A DNA stretch of 64,000 nt from Pedobacter quisquiliarum (lineage in GTDB: Bacteria > Bacteroidota > Bacteroidia > Sphingobacteriales > Sphingobacteriaceae): NCBI RefSeq assembly GCF_014642175.1, contig NZ_BMIL01000005.1, forward strand, positions 124,001-188,000. Reading direction: 5' to 3'. Within the stretch, counting starts at the first letter, position 1; each line of letters begins with the position of its first letter. A program made the position numbers and the translations under genes. Below the pieces are notes generated by a model. The model saw nothing but the letters and a program-made list of their open reading frames with translations. It ran no database searches and was not told the origin of the DNA. This document shows positions 1 through 8,763 of this stretch, one piece after another.

Positions 1-145
1 TATGAGATGGTGGGTGGCCGGCATGAAGTACCATGCTGGGCAATTGCACTGCCCGCATTCCTGTGTTGGGCTTTCCCCAGAACGACAGTCTTTTAGTATC
101 AAGATATTAGCGTTTTACATACGTGGTTTTTACGATTAAAAACCT

Positions 146-153
146 TATCTTTG
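146..153 (+). promoter_or_regulatory. Bacteroidota -7 promoter element of typA
   Basis: TATCTTTG matches the Bacteroidota -7 consensus TAnnTTTG and ends 22 nt before the typA start. A T-rich stretch about 17 nt upstream could serve as the -33 element but is not a clear TTTG. The first 145 bases hold no gene I can support; a 45-codon frame at 2-139 is discussed under rejected items. Confidence 0.6.
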
Positions 154-175
154 CGCCAAAATACAGGCGCATTTT

Positions 176-1981
176 ATGCAAAAAATAAGAAACATAGCTA
201 TTATAGCACACGTCGATCACGGTAAAACCACCTTGGTTGATAAAATTTTACACACTTGTTCTATTTTTCGTGACAACGAGCAAACAGGTGATTTAATCCT
301 TGACAATAACGATCTGGAGCGCGAGCGTGGTATTACCATCGTTTCGAAGAACGTTTCCGTTATGTACAAAGATGTTAAGATCAACATCATGGATACTCCT
401 GGTCACGCGGATTTTGGCGGTGAGGTAGAGCGGGTATTAAAAATGGCTGACGGTGTATTGTTGCTTTGTGATGCCTTTGAAGGTGCCATGCCACAAACAC
501 GTTTTGTAACACAAAAAGCATTGGCATTAGGTCTTAAGCCTATTGTTGTTGTAAATAAAGTAGATAAAGAAAACTGTCGTCCGGAAGAGGTATACGAGCA
601 AATCTTTGAATTGTTCTTCAACCTTGAGGCTACAGAAGATCAGTTGGACTTCCCTGTAATCTATGGTTCATCTAAACAAGGATGGATGAGCACAGACTAC
701 ACTAAACCAACAACAGATATTTTCGCGTTATTGGACGCTGTAGTGGAATCTATTCCACCTGCACCAACCAATGATGGTACACTACAAATGCAAATCACCT
801 CTCTAGATTATTCTTCTTTCGTAGGTCGTATTGCAATTGGTCGTGTACACCGCGGTAGCATCACAGAAAACCAGCCGATCACATTGATCAAACGTGATGG
901 TAAAATGGTGAAGTCTAGAGTAAAAGAACTTTATACTTTCGAAGGTCTTGGTAAAATCAGAGCTACAGAAGTAAAATCTGGCGATATCTGTGCCGTAGTT
1001 GGGATTGAAGGTTTTGATATCGGTGATACCATCGCTGATTTTGAAGCACCAGAACAACTTCCGGTTATCAGCATCGATGAGCCAACCATGAACATGTTGT
1101 TCACCATCAATAACTCTCCTTTCTTCGGTAAAGAAGGTAAATTCGTTACTTCTCAGCGTATGAGAGAGCGTCTGTACAAAGAGATGGAAAAAAACCTTGC
1201 ACTTAAGGTTGTTGAAACTGAATCTCCAGATGCGTACCTGGTATACGGAAGGGGTATTCTCCATTTATCAGTACTTATTGAAACCATGCGTCGTGAAGGT
1301 TATGAGCTTCAGGTAGGTCAGCCACAGGTTATCGTTAAAGAAATTGACGGTAAAAAATGTGAGCCTATTGAAACTTTAATCGTTGACGTACCGGGTGATG
1401 TTGCTGGTAAGGTAATTGAATTGGTAACACAACGTAAAGGTGAGTTATTGATCATGGAACCTAAAGGTGATCTTCAACACTTAGAGTTTGATATCCCTGC
1501 ACGTGGTATCATCGGACTAAGAAATAACGTACTTACTGCAACTGCTGGTGAAGCAATCATCGCACACCGTTTCAAAGCTTACGAGCCTTGGAAAGGTACA
1601 ATTCCTGGGCGTTTAAGTGGTGTATTGGTTTCTATGGAAAAAGGTACAACAACTGCTTATTCAATCGACAAACTTCAGGATAGAGGCCGTTTCTTCGTTG
1701 ATCCGGGTGTAGATATTTATGAAGGTCAGATCGTTGGTGAGCACATCCGTGATAACGACTTGGTTGTAAATATTGTTAAAGGTAAAGCCTTAACCAATAT
1801 GCGTGCTTCCGGTACAGATGATAACACCCGCATCGCACCAGCAATTAAGTTCTCTCTGGAAGAAGCTATGGAATATATCCAGGCTGATGAGTACATCGAG
1901 ATTACACCAGTAAGCATGCGTTTACGTAAAATTCACTTAACAGAGAATGCACGTAAAATCAACGCTAAAAACTATCAATAG
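176..1981 (+). CDS. typA: Translational GTPase TypA/BipA
   Basis: This is a ribosome-associated GTPase of the EF-G-like family, which acts on the 50S subunit in ribosome assembly and stress or low-temperature adaptation. The 601 residues are close to the roughly 607 of E. coli TypA. The G1 loop AHVDHGKTT is at residues 11-19, the switch II DTPGHADF and the NKVD nucleotide-specificity motif follow, and the C-terminal half carries the TypA-specific region. The ATG at 176 gives the canonical start MQKIRNIAIIAHVDHG. It stands alone between a TAnnTTTG promoter and a strong hairpin terminator, so it is probably monocistronic. Identification is secure from the motifs and full length. Confidence 0.97.
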   Translation: MQKIRNIAIIAHVDHGKTTLVDKILHTCSIFRDNEQTGDLILDNNDLERERGITIVSKNVSVMYKDVKINIMDTPGHADFGGEVERVLKMADGVLLLCDAFEGAMPQTRFVTQKALALGLKPIVVVNKVDKENCRPEEVYEQIFELFFNLEATEDQLDFPVIYGSSKQGWMSTDYTKPTTDIFALLDAVVESIPPAPTNDGTLQMQITSLDYSSFVGRIAIGRVHRGSITENQPITLIKRDGKMVKSRVKELYTFEGLGKIRATEVKSGDICAVVGIEGFDIGDTIADFEAPEQLPVISIDEPTMNMLFTINNSPFFGKEGKFVTSQRMRERLYKEMEKNLALKVVETESPDAYLVYGRGILHLSVLIETMRREGYELQVGQPQVIVKEIDGKKCEPIETLIVDVPGDVAGKVIELVTQRKGELLIMEPKGDLQHLEFDIPARGIIGLRNNVLTATAGEAIIAHRFKAYEPWKGTIPGRLSGVLVSMEKGTTTAYSIDKLQDRGRFFVDPGVDIYEGQIVGEHIRDNDLVVNIVKGKALTNMRASGTDDNTRIAPAIKFSLEEAMEYIQADEYIEITPVSMRLRKIHLTENARKINAKNYQ

Positions 1982-2025
1982 CCAAAAGCTATACTTCATT
2001 TAAGAAGTATAAACTTTATATATAC

Positions 2026-2060
2026 AATGCCGGCAGCTTATCCTGCCGGCATTTTTTGTT
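2026..2060 (+). terminator. Rho-independent terminator of typA
   Basis: An 11-bp perfect stem (arms 2026-2036 and 2043-2053, loop CTTATC) is followed by a T run at 2052-2057. It sits 45 nt after the typA stop. Confidence 0.9.
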
Positions 2061-2095
2061 TACACTGCCGTTGTTTTTCCAGCAGTGCTTTTTTC

Positions 2096-2103
2096 TACAT
2101 TTG
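2096..2103 (+). promoter_or_regulatory. Bacteroidota promoter of the SDR gene
   Basis: TACATTTG fits TAnnTTTG. A TTG at 2071-2073 lies 22 nt upstream as a possible -33 element. The element lies 17 nt before the ATG at 2121, which supports that ATG over the GTG at 2085 located upstream of this promoter. Confidence 0.65.
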
Positions 2104-2120
2104 TCCAAAATTGGAATTAT

Positions 2121-2837
2121 ATGGAATCTCTAACTGGAAAAAATGCAATCATAACCGGTGCCGGAAAGGGCATTGGAAAGGCAGTAGCCATCGCACTGGC
2201 GAAAGAAGGTGTAAACATTGCACTTCTTGCCAGAACGGAAGCCGATCTGTCGGCACTTGCAGCTGAACTGAAAACATACGGAGTTAAGACTGCTATCGCA
2301 ACAGTGAACGTCGCGGATATCGAACAGGTAAACGCAGCCGTAGCGAAAGTAAAAGCGGAGCTTGGTGCGATTGATATCTTAATCAACAACGCAGGTATCT
2401 CCTCATTCGGTTCTTTTATGGAGCTTGAACCAGCACGCTGGGAGGAAATCGTGAAAGTGAACCTTTTCGGTCCTTACTACATGACCCGCGCAGTATTACC
2501 GGAGATGATCGAACGCAAAACCGGAGACATCCTGAACATTTCATCTACCGCAGGTAAGAATGGTGCCGCGGTAACCAGTGCATACAGTGCATCAAAATTT
2601 GGACTGATCGGTATGTCTGAATCCCTCATGCAGGAAGTACGCAAACATAACATCCGTGTAAGTACATTGCTGCCAAGCACCATTGCAACAGACATGGCCA
2701 AAGACCTGAACCTGACCGACGGAAATCCGGAGCGCGTCATGCAACCTGAAGATTTTGCGGAATTCATGGTTTCACAACTTAAATTAAACCGCCGTGTTTT
2801 CGTAAAAGAAGCCGGCTTATGGTCTACAAACCCATAA
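2121..2837 (+). CDS. SDR-family 3-ketoacyl-ACP reductase-like oxidoreductase
   Basis: This is a classical short-chain dehydrogenase/reductase of 238 residues, predicted cytoplasmic and NAD(P)-dependent. It has the cofactor motif TGAGKGIG near the N-terminus, the NNAG motif, a catalytic Ser in NISSTAG and the YxxxK pair in YSASKFG. The fold resembles FabG and related broad-specificity reductases, but the substrate cannot be read from sequence. The frame extends upstream to a GTG at 2085. I prefer the ATG at 2121 because the protein then starts at [15 protein letters not shown], as SDRs usually do, and because a promoter element lies between the two starts. It ends in a terminator shared with the convergent PfpI gene. 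Confidence 0.88.
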   Translation: MESLTGKNAIITGAGKGIGKAVAIALAKEGVNIALLARTEADLSALAAELKTYGVKTAIATVNVADIEQVNAAVAKVKAELGAIDILINNAGISSFGSFMELEPARWEEIVKVNLFGPYYMTRAVLPEMIERKTGDILNISSTAGKNGAAVTSAYSASKFGLIGMSESLMQEVRKHNIRVSTLLPSTIATDMAKDLNLTDGNPERVMQPEDFAEFMVSQLKLNRRVFVKEAGLWSTNP

Positions 2838-2842
2838 AACAC

Positions 2843-2876
2843 AAAAAAGGGGAAATGAATCATTTCCCCTTTTTTT
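2843..2876. terminator. Bidirectional terminator between SDR and PfpI genes
   Basis: A 15-bp stem of six A, GGGG, AAATG pairs with CATTTCCCC and six T, with an AAT loop. It has A and T tracts on both flanks, so it can stop transcription from either side of this convergent pair. Confidence 0.88.
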
Positions 2877-2893
2877 ATACTTCATGGTTTCGC

Positions 2894-3457
2894 TTATGCG
2901 TGTTGGCCGTCGTGTACACCTTCTGCAAACTCCTCAACGATCTTGTCGTTAAAAGCAGGCAGATCCTTCGGACTTCTGCTGGTCACCAATCCCTGGTCAA
3001 CCACAACTTCTTCATCCAGCCATTCGGCACCTGCATTTACCAGGTCCACCTTAACGGTCTGATACGAGGTTAGCTTTCTGCCTTTAACAACATCTGCGGT
3101 AATCAGAATCTGTGGTGCATGGCAAATTGCTGCAACAGGCTTGCCGGCTTCGAAAAATGCTTTCACAAAGCTGATGGCTTCTTCACTGCCTCTAATGGCA
3201 TCCGGATTGAGAACCCCACCAGGTAACATCAACCCGTGATAATCCGCTGCATCTACTTCAGATACCACTTTATCTACATCAAGTTCGATGGTCCAGTCTT
3301 TATCGCCTTTCATGGCCTGAATTTTCCCAGCTTTAATGGATATGATATGTACGTTTGCACCTTCTTCCTTTAAGCGCTGTACCGGGCTGGTTAATTCCGA
3401 TTCTTCAAATCCACTTGCTGCAAGTACTGCAATGTTCTTGTTATTCAATTGTCCCAT
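2894..3457 (-). CDS. DJ-1/PfpI-family protein (YhbO/YraA-like)
   Basis: This is a type 1 glutamine-amidotransferase-like protein of 187 residues. The family includes DJ-1-type deglycase/glyoxalase and PfpI-type proteins tied to stress resistance. The nucleophile Cys112 sits in AAICHAPQIL with His113 next to it, and the conserved Glu18 is in GFEESEL. The longer reading frame starting at 3538 adds 27 residues with no family counterpart. The ATG at 3457 gives the expected MGQLNNKNIAVLAASGFEE. It is convergent with the SDR gene and has no operon partner. The exact activity (deglycase, glyoxalase or protease) is not resolved by sequence alone. Confidence 0.9.
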   Translation of the reverse strand: MGQLNNKNIAVLAASGFEESELTSPVQRLKEEGANVHIISIKAGKIQAMKGDKDWTIELDVDKVVSEVDAADYHGLMLPGGVLNPDAIRGSEEAISFVKAFFEAGKPVAAICHAPQILITADVVKGRKLTSYQTVKVDLVNAGAEWLDEEVVVDQGLVTSRSPKDLPAFNDKIVEEFAEGVHDGQHA

Positions 3458-3630
3458 TGTTATATGATTTAAGTTTATAATAATGTCTGCATAAACTACA
3501 TTCCACAATCCAGATTGTTTTTGCGAGCTGGACTTCAAACGAATTCAGACATAATCATGACCGCTCCACAGCTGTACTGCGCATCGACAGACATCCAGGT
3601 GGTAGCTGGAGCGGCTTTTATTCGGCCCCT

Positions 3631-3693
3631 GTTCGCCTATCCTTCGCCTTGAGCCGAAGGATAGGCGAACGAAAGGCGAACAATAGGCGAACG
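3631..3693. repeat. 16-bp perfect inverted repeat abutting three 11-bp direct repeats
   Basis: The arms GTTCGCCTATCCTTCG (3631-3646) and CGAAGGATAGGCGAAC (3655-3670) are perfectly complementary around an 8-nt loop. The second arm runs into three near-identical 11-bp units at 3661-3671, 3672-3682 and 3683-3693, each built on AGGCGAAC. No T tract follows, so it does not look like an ordinary terminator. Function unknown; it may be a dispersed repeat or a protein-binding site. Confidence 0.85.
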
Positions 3694-3868
3694 AAACGCG
3701 GTTGAAAGCAGAAGCTTTTGTGATTTTTACGCCTTGTTTTCCTTCATGTATTATAATGGTCTTTGTTTACCGTGAAATTCTTTATTGCCGGAGGATCTTG
3801 CCGCCGTAGCGGCCATGATTGTGAAAGTGTTGGGCTGGATTGTGTAGTGCAGACCGACTTTCATACTT

Positions 3869-3876
3869 TAAATTTG
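3869..3876 (+). promoter_or_regulatory. Promoter element of the GH2 gene
   Basis: TAAATTTG matches TAnnTTTG and lies 28 nt before the GH2 start. The -33 element is not obvious. Confidence 0.55.
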
Positions 3877-3904
3877 CGCGCATCTAATTGCTTTTTACGC
3901 TCCT

Positions 3905-6628
3905 ATGAAAGGTCTTCTTCATTTTAGGGTAGTTCTCTGTACCCTGGTTAGTTTTTTATTTCCGTTTGCAACTATGGCCTGGCCGCAGGCTAAACCGTCG
4001 CCGCAAAATGGGCGGGAGGTACCACTTTCGGGAACCTGGACTTTTATGAAAGATCCCAAAAATCAGGCGATGCTGCCAAACCTGGATGCTGGCTGGCAGC
4101 CGGTAACTGTTCCACATACCTGGAATGCGGTAGACGCTTTTGACGATGTTCCGGGTTATTACCGCGGTGCAGGCTGGTACAAGATCGTGATGAAGACCCA
4201 AGCTGCATGGAAAGGGAAAGTGCTCTACCTGCAGTTTGATGGTGCCAATCAGGAAACGGAGGTGTTTGTCAATGGCAAAAAGGCGGGTGCACATATTGGG
4301 GGCTACTCCAGGTTTATCGTGCCGGTGACGGACTTGATGCGCAACGAAGCTTCAGCCCTGCAAACCATCGCCGTAAAAGTTAACAATCGTTTCAACAAAG
4401 ATATTGCGCCATTAAGTGGTGATTTCACTTTCTTCGGTGGGCTGTACCGTAAGGTGTCGCTACTCGTACTGAATCCGGTGCATTTTAATGATCCGGATCA
4501 TGGCTCCTCTGGCCTGTACATCTCCACACCGGAAGTCTCGGCAGCGAAGGCTGCGCTAAAAGTATCGGGGCAGTTGATCAATAAATCTGCTGCTACTAAG
4601 ACGCTTGTGCTCCGTAACCTGGTTAAAGATCCACAGGGGCAAGTTGTTTATAGTGACGACTTCTCCCTGGGGCAGATCAGCGCCGGGAAGCGGGTGGCCT
4701 TTACGCATCAGCTGCCAACACTTAGCAATCCAGTACTCTGGTCGCCGGAACAGCCGGCACTGTATACCGTAATCAGCAGTATCGTTGATGCACAAACTGG
4801 TGCTGTGCTCGACAAGCTAGAACACCGGACAGGTATGCGCTGGTTTCGTTTTGATGTAAATGAAGGCTTCTTCCTGAATGGAAAACCCTATAAGCTGATG
4901 GGCGCGAGTCGCCATCAGGACTATAAAGGCTTAGGGAATGCAGTACCCGCAGCTTTACAAGTGGAGGACCTGCGCAAGATCAAAGCGATGGGTGCAAACT
5001 TCCTGCGGGTGGCGCACTATCCGCAGGATCAGGCAGTGCTGGATGCCTGTGATGAACTCGGATTACTCGCATCCCTGGAAACACCGCTGGTGAGTGAAAT
5101 TACAGAAAGCAAGGCATTTACCAATAATGCACTTCGGATGCAGATGGAAATGATCAAACAGCATTACAATCATCCGAGCATCATCATGTGGACGTATATG
5201 AATGAGATTCTGCTGAAAATGCAGTTCAAGGATGCTGAATCGCGAAAGAAGATTTACGTGGAGAATGTTCGGCGACTGGCACTGGCCTTGGAAAAGATGA
5301 CCAGGCGTGCAGATCCCTACCGTTATACCATGATTCCAAACCACCACAGCATCAAGACTTACAAGGAAGCCGGTTTGACCGACATACCCATGGTTGTAGG
5401 CTGGAACGTGTATCATGGCTGGTATGGTGGAGATTTGGCAAACTTTCCGGAGGCATTGGACAAGCTGCATGCGGAAGTGCCCGGCAAGCCATTCATGATC
5501 ACAGAATATGGTGCAGATGCTGACCCCAGGATACATGCTTATAAACCAGAGCGCTTTGATAAAAGCGTAGAGTATGCCACCAGGTTCCATCAAACTTATT
5601 TGAAAGCCATACTGTCGAAGCCTTTTGTGGCAGGTGCTCAGGTCTGGAACTTTGCGGATTTCGCCTCTGAAGATCGTGAAGAGACCATGCCCCACATCAA
5701 TAACAAAGGGATAATGACCATTGACCGGCAGGCCAAAAACACCTACTTTCTATATTGTGCTTTCTTGTCCAAAACCCCTTACCTAAAGATAGGTGCTGCA
5801 GCGCAGGACCGACGCAGCGGCTCGGCAATGCAGGGACAGGACGTTGTTACGCAGCCCGTAGAAGTGTTCGGTAATGTTGGTGATGCTGAACTTTTCCTAG
5901 ATGGGAAATCGATGGGCAAAAAGAACTTCAAAGACCATATCGCGGTCTGGAACGTGCCGTTTCAGCATGGTAAGAACGCCTTAAAGGTGGTGGCAAGTGG
6001 CGCAGCGCGCCTGGAAGATCAGGCGAGCATCAACTTCAACCTCATTCCTGCCGATCTTAGCAGCAAGAAGCTGCCATTTAAAGCACTTGCGATATCCTTG
6101 GGTGATCCCAGGTATTTCGAAGATGAAACTGGAAATAAGATCTGGTTGCCGGATCAGGCGTATCGGAAAGGCTCATGGGGCTATATTGGCGGTGTACCTT
6201 ACAAGAAAGAGACCGGTCATCAGCCATTTGGCTCGGATAAGAACATCGTAGGTACGGCCCTAGATCCCGTTTTTCAGACACAAAGGCTTGGGCTGGAAGG
6301 CTATAAACTGGATGTGCCTAATGGTAAGTACGAAGTAACCATGTACTTCGCGGAGCTGATGGGGGCAGAGATGACCACGGTATTGCCTTACAACCTGTTG
6401 CCTTCATACAAGAAATCGGCAAAAGAAGATCGCGTGTTCAGCGTATATCTGCATGGACACCTGATTGCAAATCGTCTGGACCTACCGAAGCAATTTGGTC
6501 TCGCCCTCGCGGTGCAGAAAAAGGCCAAGGTTATTATTAAGGACAATAAGGGGATCTACCTGCAGTTTAAGGCAATTGAAGGCCGTCCGGTGTTAAATGC
6601 CCTGGAGGTAAAGCGACTGGCGTTTTAG
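3905..6628 (+). CDS. Secreted GH2 glycoside hydrolase with malectin-like C-terminus
   Basis: This is a 907-residue glycoside hydrolase family 2 enzyme (beta-galactosidase, beta-glucuronidase or beta-mannosidase group) with an N-terminal signal peptide. The order is: sugar-binding jelly roll (about 35-190), Ig-like domain (about 200-310) and TIM barrel (about 315-610). The general acid/base is Glu434 in YMNEIL and the nucleophile is Glu534 in ITEYGAD. A further beta domain and a malectin-like domain (about 770-905, with GKYEVTMYFAEL) follow. It probably acts in the periplasm or at the surface. There is no SusC/SusD pair nearby, so it is not part of a typical polysaccharide utilisation locus. 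Its stop overlaps that of the convergent GT2 gene by 4 nt. Substrate is not predictable here. Confidence 0.9.
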   Translation: MKGLLHFRVVLCTLVSFLFPFATMAWPQAKPSPQNGREVPLSGTWTFMKDPKNQAMLPNLDAGWQPVTVPHTWNAVDAFDDVPGYYRGAGWYKIVMKTQAAWKGKVLYLQFDGANQETEVFVNGKKAGAHIGGYSRFIVPVTDLMRNEASALQTIAVKVNNRFNKDIAPLSGDFTFFGGLYRKVSLLVLNPVHFNDPDHGSSGLYISTPEVSAAKAALKVSGQLINKSAATKTLVLRNLVKDPQGQVVYSDDFSLGQISAGKRVAFTHQLPTLSNPVLWSPEQPALYTVISSIVDAQTGAVLDKLEHRTGMRWFRFDVNEGFFLNGKPYKLMGASRHQDYKGLGNAVPAALQVEDLRKIKAMGANFLRVAHYPQDQAVLDACDELGLLASLETPLVSEITESKAFTNNALRMQMEMIKQHYNHPSIIMWTYMNEILLKMQFKDAESRKKIYVENVRRLALALEKMTRRADPYRYTMIPNHHSIKTYKEAGLTDIPMVVGWNVYHGWYGGDLANFPEALDKLHAEVPGKPFMITEYGADADPRIHAYKPERFDKSVEYATRFHQTYLKAILSKPFVAGAQVWNFADFASEDREETMPHINNKGIMTIDRQAKNTYFLYCAFLSKTPYLKIGAAAQDRRSGSAMQGQDVVTQPVEVFGNVGDAELFLDGKSMGKKNFKDHIAVWNVPFQHGKNALKVVASGAARLEDQASINFNLIPADLSSKKLPFKALAISLGDPRYFEDETGNKIWLPDQAYRKGSWGYIGGVPYKKETGHQPFGSDKNIVGTALDPVFQTQRLGLEGYKLDVPNGKYEVTMYFAELMGAEMTTVLPYNLLPSYKKSAKEDRVFSVYLHGHLIANRLDLPKQFGLALAVQKKAKVIIKDNKGIYLQFKAIEGRPVLNALEVKRLAF

Positions 6629-7377
6629 TCGTTGGTACGCCGGTGTTTCAGGAAGTAGTAGAGCAGTTTCCCTGCAATCACCATGTGGTTGAACAGATTT
6701 GGAAGGAGTCCGTAATACTTCGTGAAGATGTGGAAGCGTTCTTTCAGGCTTTCAAGGTGTTTTTGTTTAGAGACCCCGCCAACAAGGTATTTAGCCACAT
6801 AGCGCCTGGTGTTCACAATTTTGCTGGCTTTTCTCGTCGCTTTGATGATCCAGTCAATATCGGCACTATAGCGGTACCGGAGATCGTAGGGCTCAATGAT
6901 GGTGCGTTTGATGTAGATGGCCTGGTGACTGATGCTCATGCCATACTTGAAGCTTTCCCAGGTAAACTTTTCGGGTGCCTGGTGGCGCCTTTGGCCTAAG
7001 CTCTCCCAGTTTTCATTGTACATCTCTGTTTCGCCATAATAGATGTCGGCATCTGCGCCTGATGCAAATACAGCAGCAACGGTTTCCGGGTCATATAACT
7101 CGTCACCGGAGTTCATGAACAATACATAGTCGCCGGTGGCAAGCTTCAGTCCTTTATTCATAGCATCGTAGATGCCCTTGTCGGGTTCTGAGATGAACGT
7201 TGCTAACTGGTCCTTGTACCGCGCGATGATGTCCTTTGTTCCGTCTGTGGAAGCACCGTCGATCACCAGATATTCAATATGAGGATAGGTTTGGTTCAAC
7301 ACAGCGCGCATGGTGCGTTCAATGTCCCGAACATTATTGTAGACAATGGTAATGATGCTTAAAACAGGTGCAGACAT
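6625..7377 (-). CDS. Family 2 glycosyltransferase
   Basis: This is a GT-A-fold inverting glycosyltransferase of 250 residues, of the WcaA/WcaE-like type used in surface polysaccharide assembly. The N-terminus has the GT2 signature (SIITIVYNN, then VIDGASTDGT at about 38-47). The nucleotide-sugar and metal site is the variant NSGDE at 89-93. There are no transmembrane segments, so it probably works at the inner face of the cytoplasmic membrane. It lies 10 nt downstream of the GT4 gene and is almost certainly co-transcribed with it. The acceptor and sugar are unknown. Confidence 0.9.
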   Translation of the reverse strand: MSAPVLSIITIVYNNVRDIERTMRAVLNQTYPHIEYLVIDGASTDGTKDIIARYKDQLATFISEPDKGIYDAMNKGLKLATGDYVLFMNSGDELYDPETVAAVFASGADADIYYGETEMYNENWESLGQRRHQAPEKFTWESFKYGMSISHQAIYIKRTIIEPYDLRYRYSADIDWIIKATRKASKIVNTRRYVAKYLVGGVSKQKHLESLKERFHIFTKYYGLLPNLFNHMVIAGKLLYYFLKHRRTND

Positions 7378-7387
7378 GTACTGGGTA

Positions 7388-8659
7388 TTATTTGGGGTGT
7401 CGGTTTAACAGTTCCTGATAGAGCTGCAGGTGTTTATCTGCAACAACTTCTTCTGAAAAATGCATGAGAATGGAGCGGCGGGCTTCTTTCTGTATTTCTG
7501 GGGCATGCTCATCGTGGTAGAGCCATTCAATGCCTGTCGCCAAATCTTCAGCGGATTTGTATTCGGCCAGGTAGCCATTCTCCAAGTGTCGCACCATGTC
7601 CGGAATACCACCTGTTTTAAAGGCAACCACGGGGGTTGCGCAGGAAAGGCTTTCCATCACCGTGTTCGGCAGGTTATCTTCCAATGAAGGCGCTATAAAC
7701 ACGTCTGCTGCAGAATAACACTTGGCCAGGTGACTATCATTATGTATGGAACCGAGGAAAGTCGTTTTGAAAGGGAATTCAGGCATATCGGCGTTTGCCT
7801 TGTTACCGAAAATCACCAGTTCAATGTTGTGCTTATCTATGCCTGGTCTGCTGGCAAGATCATTAAGCGCGTCAATCAGATAACTGGTGCCCTTATGCTT
7901 GTCATTTTTTGAAGGCATAAAGCCGGACATCAGGACAAATTTTTCCGCAGGGATCTTGAGCATACGTTTAGCTTCCGCTTTGACGTAAGGTTTGAAGACA
8001 TTGGTCTCGATCGTGTTCGGGATTACCGAAACTGGCCGGAAGCCCATCAGGCTGCTCATTTTTACCGAATCGGCCATCCAGTTGCTTGGCGCAACAATAT
8101 GGCAATTGAGCTCTGCATAGGCCTTGCTTTTGCGCTTCCAGGTTTGATGTGAGCTGTCCTTTTCGCCGCTGTTTTTCAGCAATGGGCAGTTTCCACAGGA
8201 TTTATGGTAATGCTCACAGGTGTAACGAACATGACAGCCCCCGGTGAAAGCATTGCTGTCGTGGAAAGTCCACACAATGGGCTTATCGAGTTCATCGAGT
8301 TTCGCCAGATCTTTGGGTCTTAAAAAGCCGTGGTTAATCCAGTGAATGTGTATGATATCGGCTTCTTTAAGGCTGGGGTGTTTGGTGATGTTGCGGCCAA
8401 ACCAGCTGAGGGAAAAGGGTGTTTTACTGTTTTTGGCGAACAGTTTTACGAGATAACGTTCGGCCATGATGTTGAAAACGGCCATTGCCTTCCGGAAGAT
8501 GTTCCTGCTGAAGGTGCCGGTTTGCGCACTGTTTTCAAATTGAAAAAAGACCATCACCCGGGAACTTGCACCACTCGCATTCAGCGCATGATTCAAGCGG
8601 AGGCAGGCTCTTCCTGCGCCACCGTTTCCCTGGTATGTATTTAGGTGTACAACTTTCAA
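7388..8659 (-). CDS. Family 4 glycosyltransferase (WcaC-like)
   Basis: This is a GT-B-fold retaining glycosyltransferase of 423 residues, beginning MKVVHLNTYQGNGGAGRA, typical of N-terminal domains of GT4 enzymes. A cysteine-rich segment (GGCHVRYTCEHYHKSCGNC, about residues 138-156) is a known feature of WcaC-like colanic-acid-type transferases and may bind a metal. The donor-binding domain holds the PSLEDNLPNTVMESL stretch with the conserved glutamate. The start codon is TTG at 8657-8659. It lies only 5 nt after a TATTTTTG promoter element, so the message is probably leaderless. It heads a two-gene unit with the GT2 gene and is divergent from the methyltransferase at 8764. Confidence 0.88.
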   Translation of the reverse strand: MKVVHLNTYQGNGGAGRACLRLNHALNASGASSRVMVFFQFENSAQTGTFSRNIFRKAMAVFNIMAERYLVKLFAKNSKTPFSLSWFGRNITKHPSLKEADIIHIHWINHGFLRPKDLAKLDELDKPIVWTFHDSNAFTGGCHVRYTCEHYHKSCGNCPLLKNSGEKDSSHQTWKRKSKAYAELNCHIVAPSNWMADSVKMSSLMGFRPVSVIPNTIETNVFKPYVKAEAKRMLKIPAEKFVLMSGFMPSKNDKHKGTSYLIDALNDLASRPGIDKHNIELVIFGNKANADMPEFPFKTTFLGSIHNDSHLAKCYSAADVFIAPSLEDNLPNTVMESLSCATPVVAFKTGGIPDMVRHLENGYLAEYKSAEDLATGIEWLYHDEHAPEIQKEARRSILMHFSEEVVADKHLQLYQELLNRHPK

Positions 8660-8664
8660 TTTCT

Positions 8665-8672
8665 CAAAAATA
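8665..8672 (-). promoter_or_regulatory. Promoter element of the GT4-GT2 unit
   Basis: On the minus strand the sequence reads TATTTTTG, a TAnnTTTG match, with 5 nt between it and the TTG start of the GT4 gene. No good -33 element is visible. Confidence 0.5.
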
Positions 8673-8704
8673 CAGATTATTGATTAGCGATTGCTATAAT
8701 CTTG

Positions 8705-8712
8705 TATTTTTG
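8705..8712 (+). promoter_or_regulatory. Promoter element of the methyltransferase gene
   Basis: TATTTTTG has a TTG at 8680-8682 located 22 nt upstream as a -33 candidate. It is back to back with the minus-strand promoter at 8665-8672. Confidence 0.55.
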
Positions 8713-8763
8713 GAGGTCTCCATTCCATAGTAGTGTCCTGGAGCGCTAAGCGCAAATAACTTT

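Larger units (their letters stand above)
3458..3904. other. 447-bp intergenic region with repeats
   Basis: No gene is supported here. The interval separates the PfpI gene from the divergent GH2 gene. It contains an inverted repeat plus tandem repeats at 3631-3693, a small GCCGC/GCGGC inverted repeat near 3791-3805 and the GH2 promoter element at 3869-3876. Confidence 0.7.

Noticed and set aside
1..120. Possible structured RNA (GGCATG/CATGC and GGGCA/TGCCC short inverted repeats)
   Set aside because: The stems are only 5-6 bp and match no RNA family I can name. Chance pairing is likely.
2..139. 45-codon frame beginning MRWWVAGMKY in front of typA
   Set aside because: Short, at the window edge, overlapping the area upstream of the typA promoter, and with no recognisable family or coding signal.
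803..1264. Long minus-strand frame inside typA
   Set aside because: It lies wholly opposite a conserved gene and has no family features; a shadow frame.
2085..2120. Upstream GTG start for the SDR gene
   Set aside because: A promoter element lies between it and the ATG at 2121, and the extra residues are not SDR-like.
3661..3693. CRISPR-like array
   Set aside because: Units are only 11 bp with no spacers; it is a tandem repeat, not a CRISPR.
5063..5695. 210-codon minus-strand frame within the GH2 gene
   Set aside because: Antisense to the conserved catalytic barrel and without recognisable motifs.
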